This document shows positions 1-5,256 of a stretch of 5,256 nt of DNA, piece by piece. Source of the stretch: JBBQTU01 sp038213005 (GTDB lineage Bacteria; Planctomycetota; Phycisphaerae; Tepidisphaerales; Tepidisphaeraceae); NCBI GenBank assembly GCA_038213005.1, contig JBBQTU010000254.1, positions 1 to 5,256 on the forward strand. Direction: 5' to 3'. The position numbers were made by a program, and so were the translations under genes. The notes under the pieces were generated by a model, which saw nothing but the letters and a program-made list of their open reading frames with translations, searched no databases and was not told where the DNA came from. Position 1 is the first letter of the stretch, and each line of letters opens with the position of its first letter.

Positions 1-2090
1 TTCATGCGCTGTGGGAAGAGATTCAGTATCGTGCCGCCCGCCTTTGCGATGTCGCCGGCAAGCCGTATATCATCAGCCCCCACGGCATGCTGGACCCCTG
101 GAGCCTGTCTCAAAGCCGAATAAAAAAACAGGCATATTTCCTCCTTCGCCTGCGAAAATGTCTGGACCGTGCCGCCGCCATTGCCTACACCTGCCAAGAG
201 GAGCGTGATCTGGCATGTCCACTGGGAATACCTGCACCGGCCATCGTAGAGTCCCTGGGACTGGATCTTTCCGAGTTTCGGCAACTCCCTTCCCGCAATA
301 CGTTTCGCGCGGCACATCCGCAGGTTGGCGACCGGCCCATCATTCTATTTCTCGCGCGGTTGCATCCCAAAAAGGGCGCAGACCTGCTTATGAAGGGATT
401 TGCCAACGCGTTTCCCGACGCCAAGGACAGCCCAGTGCTGGTTATCGCCGGCCCGGACTCGGAAGGAACACGAGCATCGCTTGAGCATCTCGCCCGCAGC
501 CTGAATATCGTTGATCGCGTGCTATTTACCGGGATGCTTCGCGGGCGCGACCGTATTGCCGCGATGGTGGACGCGGACCTGTTTGCACTCACGAGCCACC
601 AGGAGAATTTCGGCATCGCCGTGGCCGAGGCGCTCGCCGCCGGCACGCCCGTACTGGTCTCCGACAAGGTCAATATCTATCGCGAGATCGTGGCGGCCGG
701 TGTGGGTGGGGTTGCGACTCTCGATATACCGACCATTGCCCGCGAACTTCAGCGATGGATGACCTCGCCGGAGACACGGCTGGCGGCAAGCGCCAAGGCC
801 CGCGACTGGGCACTTGCCACCTGCAACTGGGAAGCCATTGCGCGGAAATGGATCGGCCATTATTCCAGGCTATCCCAGTCGTCCATCGCAAATCGTTCAC
901 AACCCCAACCCCTTGCCGGCAGGCCCCTCCATGTGCTCCACGTAATCTCCAGCCTCGACCGCAAATCGGGTGGCCCGGTTACCGCCTTGGAAGGCTTGGT
1001 ACGAGCCCAATGCAAGCAAGGAATGCGTGTTTCCGTCGTATCCACCTGGTCAAACTGCGCCACGGTCACCATCGGCCCCGATCTCGCTAACTCGGGAGCT
1101 GCCGTCACCATGGTTGGTCCCGCAATCAGCAGATATCAGTGGCATCCCCGCACGTCGCATGTCCTCAAACGTCTTATCCTTGAGGCGGATATCGTCCACA
1201 TTCACGCACTGTGGGAAAACATCCAGCACGCGGCCGCGCACATTGCCGGGCAACTGGGCAAACCCTATATCATCCGTCCCTGCGGCATGCTCGACCCGTG
1301 GAGCCTCGCGCAGCACCATCTTCGCAAGAGGCTCAACCTGAACGTCTCCCTCCGCAGGCAAATTGCTTCGGCTGCAGCCGTTCACTATACCGCCGACCTC
1401 GAGCGTGACCTGGCCGCACCACTCAACCTGCGTGCGCCGGCGGTCGTTGTCCCCAACGGCATCGATCTTGACGACTTTCGCGAGCTCCCGCCTGTCGGCA
1501 CCTTTCGCGGCCGATACCCTCAGTTTGTCGGGCGGCCGATGCTCCTATTCCTTTCCCGCATCCACCCGAAAAAAGGTATCGACATCCTTCTCAACGCCCT
1601 GAAATCCGCGCACCAGCAACTCGCCGCCCAATCGCCTACCCAGCCGCTGCCCTTTCTGGTCATCGCCGGGCCCGATTCCGGAGACTACGAGCCGCAGATG
1701 GTGCGGCTGGCCGACGACTTGGGGCTTAGCCCCCGTGTGGTGTTTGCCGGTCCACTGTTCGGCCGGGACAAGATCGCCGCCTATGTCGATGCCGACCTTT
1801 TTGTTCTTCCCAGCTATCAGGAGAACTTCGGCAATGTTGTCATCGAAGCCCTCGCGGCCGGTTGCCCAGTCGCCATCAGCGACCAGGTCAACATTTACCG
1901 CGAAATCGAGGCCACTGGCGTCGGAACCGCACATCCTGTTACTGCCGAAGCCTTTGCTCATGCCATTGTTACATGGACCTGTAATACCGATCACCGGACC
2001 AAGGCGCGCGAACTGGCGACTGCATTCGCCAAGGAGAACTACGACTGGCGCAGGATCGCCGCCGAATGGGAACCAAAGTACAGAAGTCTC
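1..2090 (+). repeat. Diverged tandem duplication encoding the two GT4 modules
   Basis: Two homologous coding copies lie head to tail: copy 1 runs from the window edge to about 880 and copy 2 from about 927 to 2090. The register is exactly 1200 bases (400 codons) from the HALWE segment (3 and 1203) through the HPKKG segment (363 and 1563). It then shifts to 1218 bases at the EX7E motif because copy 2 has about six extra codons near residues 541-551. A hand alignment of the first 119 residue pairs gives about 62 identities, roughly half. The DNA copies are clearly diverged, so the duplication is old or the copies came from different sources. By this register about 90 residues of copy 1 lie beyond the left edge. 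Confidence 0.85.
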
Positions 2091-2147
2091 TGCGGACAGC
2101 CAGACGCCGCCGCCTGCAGCAATGTTATGAGCACTACCTTGCCCTGA
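1..2147 (+). CDS. Tandem two-module GT4 family glycosyltransferase (5' end outside window)
   Basis: Predicted cytoplasmic, membrane-associated enzyme moving sugars from nucleotide-sugar donors to a growing lipid-linked glycan. The frame is open from the left edge (first full codon at base 3; 714 residues visible), so the true start lies upstream; the ATG at 87 falls inside a conserved motif (HGMLDPWSL) and is not the start. Numbering from base 3, module 1 is about residues 1-290 and lacks its N-terminus; module 2 is about 309-700 and complete, opening with LHVLHVISSLD and a GGP loop at 323-325. Each module has a GMLDPWSL segment (28-35, 428-435), the phosphate-binding Arg and Lys of the C-terminal Rossmann half (R119/K124, R519/K524) and the EX7E donor motif (E201/E209, E607/E615). 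A Pro/Gln/Ser-containing linker (about 293-308) joins them with no stop and no credible internal start. Module 2 has PNGID at 484-488, where module 1 has SLGLD. Two activities, or one active plus one structural half, are both possible. The family call is firm; the sugars and linkages are unknown. Confidence 0.9.
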   Translation, partial: HALWEEIQYRAARLCDVAGKPYIISPHGMLDPWSLSQSRIKKQAYFLLRLRKCLDRAAAIAYTCQEERDLACPLGIPAPAIVESLGLDLSEFRQLPSRNTFRAAHPQVGDRPIILFLARLHPKKGADLLMKGFANAFPDAKDSPVLVIAGPDSEGTRASLEHLARSLNIVDRVLFTGMLRGRDRIAAMVDADLFALTSHQENFGIAVAEALAAGTPVLVSDKVNIYREIVAAGVGGVATLDIPTIARELQRWMTSPETRLAASAKARDWALATCNWEAIARKWIGHYSRLSQSSIANRSQPQPLAGRPLHVLHVISSLDRKSGGPVTALEGLVRAQCKQGMRVSVVSTWSNCATVTIGPDLANSGAAVTMVGPAISRYQWHPRTSHVLKRLILEADIVHIHALWENIQHAAAHIAGQLGKPYIIRPCGMLDPWSLAQHHLRKRLNLNVSLRRQIASAAAVHYTADLERDLAAPLNLRAPAVVVPNGIDLDDFRELPPVGTFRGRYPQFVGRPMLLFLSRIHPKKGIDILLNALKSAHQQLAAQSPTQPLPFLVIAGPDSGDYEPQMVRLADDLGLSPRVVFAGPLFGRDKIAAYVDADLFVLPSYQENFGNVVIEALAAGCPVAISDQVNIYREIEATGVGTAHPVTAEAFAHAIVTWTCNTDHRTKARELATAFAKENYDWRRIAAEWEPKYRSLCGQPDAAACSNVMSTTLP

Positions 2148-2156
2148 CCCAAGTAT

Positions 2157-2160
2157 GAGG
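2157..2160 (+). promoter_or_regulatory. Ribosome binding site GAGG that decides the start of the first GT2 gene
   Basis: GAGG at 2157-2160 lies 9 bases before the ATG at 2170. The alternative in-frame ATG at 2155 has no purine-rich Shine-Dalgarno sequence before it (the preceding bases are CCCTGACCCAAGT) and would place this GAGG inside the coding region. The same GAGG plus 9-base spacing occurs before the next gene, which supports the choice of 2170. Confidence 0.7.
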
Positions 2161-2169
2161 ACTGCTGAC

Positions 2170-3048
2170 ATGCTTCCCAAAATAACGGTGGTGACGCCCA
2201 GTTATAACCAGGCCAAGTATCTCGACGAGACGCTACGATCTGTACTCAGCCAGCGTGATCAGATTCATGAATATTTCGTGCTCGACGGCGGATCGACCGA
2301 CGGCTCGGCCGACATCGTCCGCAAATATGCAGATAAGATCGACTGGTGGGTGTCAGAAAAAGACAAAGGTCAATCAGACGCCCTGTGCAAGGGCTTCGCT
2401 CGCGCAACCGGAGACGTGCTCTATTGGCTCAATTCGGATGATCTGCTGCTTCCCGGTGCCATCGCCCGGGCTAGAGAAGCCTTTGCACACCACCCCGACT
2501 GGGATGTCTTGACCGGATATCACCTGCGGATCGACAGCGACAGCCGCATCACTTTTTACTATCAGAGCCCGCCTGAGTCGCCTTGGCGATTTCGCAACGG
2601 CTTTCGCCGTGTGTGCCAGCAAACCTGCTTTTTCAAGCGAGAGCTTTACCAGCGGGTCGGCGGGATGAATCCCGCCTATCACTGTGTGCTGGATTTCGAA
2701 CTCTGGTGCAAGATGGTGCGAGATGGGGCCACCTGGGGGCACCTCCCGGAATATCTCGGCGCGTTTCGCTGGTACGATGAGGCCAAGACCAGCAGTCCTG
2801 CCTACACCGCAAAATGGATCGCCGAGCATGAGTCGGTTGCCAGGGAGTTTCCCGAGTTGCACCGTCCTGGCCTGCGAAGCGCTCTTGCGGTCAACTACTG
2901 CCGCCTGGCAGAGATCGTTGCCGGCCGGCGGCTCCGGGGTTACCTGGACACCCGCAAATGGCGGGGGCACCCCATCGCCGATGCCTTCCCCAACATCTTC
3001 AGTCCCGCCGCGTTGTTGCCGGCCTCGGCCCGAGGCGCCTCCCAATGA
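2170..3048 (+). CDS. GT2 family glycosyltransferase, first of a related pair
   Basis: Predicted 292-residue cytoplasmic GT-A fold glycosyltransferase that would add one sugar to the lipid-linked repeat unit. The protein opens directly with the family's first beta strand (PKITVVTPSYNQ, residues 3-14). It carries the nucleotide-binding DGGSTDGS at 39-46, a WWVSEKDKGQ segment at 59-68, the metal-binding SDD at 89-91 (DXD equivalent), and DFELW at 175-179, which fits the acidic catalytic-base region. No membrane segment or signal peptide is evident, and the length is normal for a single-domain GT2 enzyme. The ATG at 2170 is preferred over 2155 because of the GAGG placed 9 bases upstream and because the shorter protein begins at the conserved strand. 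It follows the GT4 gene after 22 bases and overlaps the next gene by 4 bases. The final 40 or so residues, after the conserved domain, match nothing I recognise. Donor and acceptor sugars cannot be inferred. Confidence 0.9.
   Translation: MLPKITVVTPSYNQAKYLDETLRSVLSQRDQIHEYFVLDGGSTDGSADIVRKYADKIDWWVSEKDKGQSDALCKGFARATGDVLYWLNSDDLLLPGAIARAREAFAHHPDWDVLTGYHLRIDSDSRITFYYQSPPESPWRFRNGFRRVCQQTCFFKRELYQRVGGMNPAYHCVLDFELWCKMVRDGATWGHLPEYLGAFRWYDEAKTSSPAYTAKWIAEHESVAREFPELHRPGLRSALAVNYCRLAEIVAGRRLRGYLDTRKWRGHPIADAFPNIFSPAALLPASARGASQ
3032..3035 (+). promoter_or_regulatory. Ribosome binding site GAGG for the second GT2 gene
   Basis: GAGG at 3032-3035 sits 9 bases before the ATG at 3045, inside the last codons of the upstream gene. 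With the ATGA stop/start overlap at 3045-3048 it supports translational coupling of the two GT2 genes. It also argues against the longer frame beginning at 2958, whose extra 29 residues lie wholly within the upstream gene and do not resemble GT2 sequence. Confidence 0.7.
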
Positions 3049-3839
3049 TCAAGCTGACGCTGGTCACACCTTCGTTTGGCCAGGCCCGCTTTCTTGAGCG
3101 GACCATCCGCAGCGTTCTGGACCAAGGCTACCCCAACCTCGAATACGTCATCGTCGACGGCGGCTCAACCGATGGCTCCATCGAGATCATTAAGCGATAT
3201 GCCGACCGCCTCGCCTGGTGGGTCAGTGAGAAAGATCACGGCCAGGCCGCCGCCATCAACAAGGGCCTTCGCCGCGCCACCGGCCAGATCGTCGGATGGC
3301 TGAACAGTGACGACACCTTGGCCCCCCACTCCCTCCACACCATTGCCCACGCCTACGAAACCTACCCTAACGCCGACCTCATCTATGGACACACCTGCCT
3401 GATCGACGAGAACGACCGCGTCCTTCGGCGTCTATGTGCTGTCCAAACCAATGCTTACGAACTCGCCTACTTCAATTCCAACATCTTCTCCCAGCCCGGC
3501 ACCACATGGCGACGTGACCTCCATGACCGCCTCGGTTATATTGATGAGTCGCTACACTGTCGGCTCGATTGTGATTTTTGGATCCGGGTCGCGTCGGCCG
3601 GCGTATTGAAGTTTGTGCCCAAGCATCTCGGCAACCTGCGCATGTATGCGCAGACAAAGTCGAGTCGGCTTGTCGATCAGTTCCGTCAGGAGGACGGGGT
3701 CTTGGCTCAGCGATACCGGAAGCGAGAAATCTCCGCCCGGGAACGAGTTGGCTTGACTATTCAGCGTAGATTGAGGATTCTCGCGAATCCATTGACCATG
3801 GCGTATTGGCTGGGCGTCCGCACGAGGGATACACCCTGA
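3045..3839 (+). CDS. GT2 family glycosyltransferase, second of a related pair
   Basis: Predicted 264-residue cytoplasmic GT-A fold glycosyltransferase, related to the gene just upstream. Residues 3-13 form the first strand (KLTLVTPSFGQ). DGGSTDGS is at 38-45, WWVSEKDHGQ at 58-67, the metal-binding SDD at 88-90, and D-C-D-F-W at 175-179 corresponds to D-F-E-L-W at the same numbers in the neighbour. Hand comparison of the N-terminal part gives about 51 identities in 88 positions. The C-terminal halves are much less alike, which suggests different acceptors or linkages. The start at 3045 rests on the ATGA overlap, the GAGG 9 bases upstream and the position of the first conserved strand. The basic tail (residues about 225-264, with RKREISARERVG and RRLRI) could aid membrane association, but that is a guess. 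Its sugar specificity is unknown. Confidence 0.9.
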   Translation: MIKLTLVTPSFGQARFLERTIRSVLDQGYPNLEYVIVDGGSTDGSIEIIKRYADRLAWWVSEKDHGQAAAINKGLRRATGQIVGWLNSDDTLAPHSLHTIAHAYETYPNADLIYGHTCLIDENDRVLRRLCAVQTNAYELAYFNSNIFSQPGTTWRRDLHDRLGYIDESLHCRLDCDFWIRVASAGVLKFVPKHLGNLRMYAQTKSSRLVDQFRQEDGVLAQRYRKREISARERVGLTIQRRLRILANPLTMAYWLGVRTRDTP

Positions 3840-3845
3840 CCTGAT

Positions 3846-3851
3846 AAGGGG
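3846..3851 (+). promoter_or_regulatory. Ribosome binding site AAGGGG for the membrane polymerase/ligase gene
   Basis: AAGGGG at 3846-3851 lies 8 bases before the ATG at 3860, in the 20-base gap after the second GT2 stop codon. The gap is too short for a separate terminator and promoter, so this gene is probably read from the same transcript. Confidence 0.65.
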
Positions 3852-3859
3852 CGACGAGC

Positions 3860-5212
3860 ATGTTCTGGTTTGCGTTATTCTACTTCGTCAACGCGGTCGC
3901 GCCGCACAACTCCGTTATCTACAATGACAATTTCCGAATCGTCATCGGCGGAATGCCGCTGAACATCCTGGACGGCCTGCTGCTGTTGTGCGGCCTCGCC
4001 TCGCTCTTTCCCACCAGGGAACCGTTTCCCATCCCACGCAAGCACATTGCATGGTCGCGGGGCATGATCTTTCTTGTGATTGCGGGCCTGGTCGGTGTGG
4101 TTCAGAGCATGATTGTCTTTCCAGATCTCCCGCCCCGCTTTTTGCTTCCCCCCATCCGCAATTTCATCTTGGTTCCCGCCTGCCTGTTCATTGGATACCG
4201 ATGCCTCAGCAGCCCGCGGCAGTTCAAGACTGCATTTCTTATCGTCTTCGTCTCCAGCGTGGGTAGCGCTGTGGCTTCCATTTTGACGCAAGGCATCGCA
4301 ACTTCCGCTCTTGCGACAGCCAGTCGTGCAGACAGCCGCATTGATGTCCTGCGGCAAACCGCACTGGATGTGTCCGGCGATGCAGGCCTGCTGGCAATGT
4401 GTGTCATACTCTTCGCCATGGCTGCGCATCTGCAATTGTTCCGCCCTGTCTTCCGGTACGGCCTGATGACCGTATGCGCGGCGGGCATGTTTCTTATTCC
4501 GCATCGCAGTTCATGGCTTCTATGCGTTCTGGTCTGCGCCTACGCCGGGTTCATCATGTGGCCTCGAGATCTCGCCCGCAAGCTGTTCACCACGACCACC
4601 TCCTTCATCCTGCTGGTGGTTGTCGGGGTGGCGCTGCTGATCGTCGCCCAGTCCCAGACCGACCGCGACTTTATGAAATGGACCGGCGATCGCCTGGCCT
4701 CCCTCCTGCCAGGTGAAGGAGACAGCGCCCATAGCTCCAAGGCTTGGGATACCCGCATGCCGGCCATGCTCATGGAACTCGAACTATTTGCGGGAGACCC
4801 CGTTTTGGGCCGGGGGTTCGCCGCGCAGGAGTGGAATGCCATCGAGGTTGGCCAGGGCGCGAGTTTCCGGCACACGCCTTGGATTAGCACATTGTGCGAA
4901 ACCGGGCTCCTCGGCTTTGCCGGCTTCCTGTTCGTTATTGTGGGCCTGGCCGTGGTCGGCACTCGAATGGCACGCGACAATCTCGATCGATGGTATAGCC
5001 TCCTTGGCGCTTTCGGAGCCTCTTGGGGCGTGTTTTGCATCCTTGTGGGGTTCATGACCTTGTCCTGGAACTCCCCCCGTCAGGCAATCACGCTTGGACT
5101 GCTCGCGGGCCTCATCTTCCGGGCGAGGGATCTGGCCTTGGCCTCGCAACAGCAGCAACTGCCCCTGCAATACGCGATGGCGGGGTCGCAATACGGCACC
5201 GTTCCCGCATAG
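3860..5212 (+). CDS. O-antigen polymerase/ligase family membrane protein (Wzy/WaaL-like)
   Basis: Predicted 450-residue polytopic inner-membrane protein. Hydrophobic stretches that could span the membrane lie near residues 1-20, 33-50, 69-87, 100-115, 122-142, 174-192, 198-213, 216-234, 246-263, 345-367, 378-401 and 407-421, about 11-12 in all. A long hydrophilic loop at about 264-342, expected in the periplasm, holds the pattern typical of the family's core domain: W296-D-T-R299-M, then a DPVLGRG turn (313-319), then R337-H338 followed by a C-E-T-G-L-L-G segment (346-352). R216 in the HRSSWL segment is a second conserved-type basic residue. Members either polymerise undecaprenyl-linked repeat units or transfer glycans to an acceptor such as lipid A-core; sequence alone does not separate these roles. 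Its place after four glycosyltransferase modules fits assembly of their product. The start is supported by AAGGGG 8 bases upstream. The C-terminal tail (429-450) is hydrophilic and Gln-rich, probably cytoplasmic. A specific wzy or waaL symbol is not justified. Confidence 0.8.
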   Translation: MFWFALFYFVNAVAPHNSVIYNDNFRIVIGGMPLNILDGLLLLCGLASLFPTREPFPIPRKHIAWSRGMIFLVIAGLVGVVQSMIVFPDLPPRFLLPPIRNFILVPACLFIGYRCLSSPRQFKTAFLIVFVSSVGSAVASILTQGIATSALATASRADSRIDVLRQTALDVSGDAGLLAMCVILFAMAAHLQLFRPVFRYGLMTVCAAGMFLIPHRSSWLLCVLVCAYAGFIMWPRDLARKLFTTTTSFILLVVVGVALLIVAQSQTDRDFMKWTGDRLASLLPGEGDSAHSSKAWDTRMPAMLMELELFAGDPVLGRGFAAQEWNAIEVGQGASFRHTPWISTLCETGLLGFAGFLFVIVGLAVVGTRMARDNLDRWYSLLGAFGASWGVFCILVGFMTLSWNSPRQAITLGLLAGLIFRARDLALASQQQQLPLQYAMAGSQYGTVPA

Positions 5213-5227
5213 AGACTGGTAACGGGC

Positions 5228-5256
5228 ATGCAGATCACGAACGCCTCGGAGATTGA
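5228..5256 (+). CDS. Possible start of a next gene, truncated by the window edge
   Basis: An ATG at 5228, 15 bases after the preceding stop codon, opens a frame that stays open to the right edge (nine codons, MQITNASEI). The spacing fits the tight packing of the operon. The upstream purine match (ACGGG ending two bases before the ATG, or GAG about 13 bases away) is poor, so the start could be wrong or the next gene could begin beyond the window. Too little is visible to suggest a product. Confidence 0.3.

Noticed and set aside
122..128. A run of seven A in the frame A AAA AAA, a slippery-type heptamer in an otherwise GC-rich gene.
   Set aside because: It codes for Ile-Lys-Lys within a normal GT4 alignment, the -1 frame ends soon after at 208, and I see no stimulatory structure. 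The second copy has no such run at the equivalent place, so programmed slippage is not supported.
1545..2180. A 211-codon open frame on the minus strand opposite the second GT4 module.
   Set aside because: It lies wholly opposite a strongly conserved coding sequence, its protein shows no recognisable domain, and long antisense frames are common in GC-rich genes.
2374..3045. A 223-codon open frame on the minus strand opposite the first GT2 gene.
   Set aside because: The plus strand carries the clear GT2 motifs. The antisense product is low-complexity Gly/Pro/Arg-rich sequence with no family signature.
3875..4504. A 209-codon minus-strand frame opposite the membrane protein gene.
   Set aside because: Its hydrophilic, Asp/His/Gln-rich translation is what the complement of a hydrophobic membrane-protein gene typically gives; no start signal or motif supports it.
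4612..4619. GCTGGTGG, identical to the E. coli Chi recombination site.
   Set aside because: It is a single eight-base match inside a Leu/Val-rich coding stretch, in an organism that is not evidently E. coli; chance is sufficient.
5023..5256. A 77-codon plus-strand frame crossing the end of the membrane protein gene.
   Set aside because: Most of it overlaps the membrane protein gene in another frame, and its translation has no recognisable features; a new start at 5228 in a different frame is a better candidate for the next gene.

Overview
The window is a compact, one-strand (+) stretch of a cell-surface polysaccharide (O-antigen, capsule or exopolysaccharide) biosynthesis locus from a GC-rich bacterium. 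Four genes fill nearly all of it. Gaps are 22 bases or less, one junction is a 4-base ATGA overlap, and no promoter or terminator is visible between genes, so the segment reads as the interior of one operon. The host cannot be named from the sequence. High GC, Shine-Dalgarno starts and a lipid-linked polysaccharide locus fit many Gram-negative phyla; a Planctomycetes- or Verrucomicrobia-like source is possible but is only an impression.

Layout: (1) Positions 1-2147 hold the 3' part of a large GT4-type (GT-B fold) glycosyltransferase gene that enters from the left edge. It encodes two homologous GT4 modules in tandem in one reading frame, with corresponding motifs exactly 1200 bases apart over the first part of the repeat. 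(2) Positions 2170-3048 and (3) 3045-3839 are two related GT2 (GT-A fold) glycosyltransferases, translationally coupled by an ATGA overlap. (4) Positions 3860-5212 encode a polytopic membrane protein of the O-antigen polymerase/ligase (Wzy/WaaL-like) family. (5) A possible next gene starts at 5228 and runs off the right edge.

How they probably work together (inference from families): up to four glycosyltransferase modules would add successive sugars to a lipid-linked precursor on the cytoplasmic face of the inner membrane. The membrane protein would then polymerise the exported repeat units or transfer the glycan to its acceptor on the periplasmic side. The flippase, the initiating sugar-phosphate transferase and the nucleotide-sugar enzymes expected in such a locus are not in this window.

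The most notable feature is the two-module GT4 polypeptide, whose halves depart from each other at different conserved sites. Beside it lies a second pair of related glycosyltransferases (GT2) that remain separate genes. I see no CRISPR array, transposon, tRNA/rRNA or other exotic system here.
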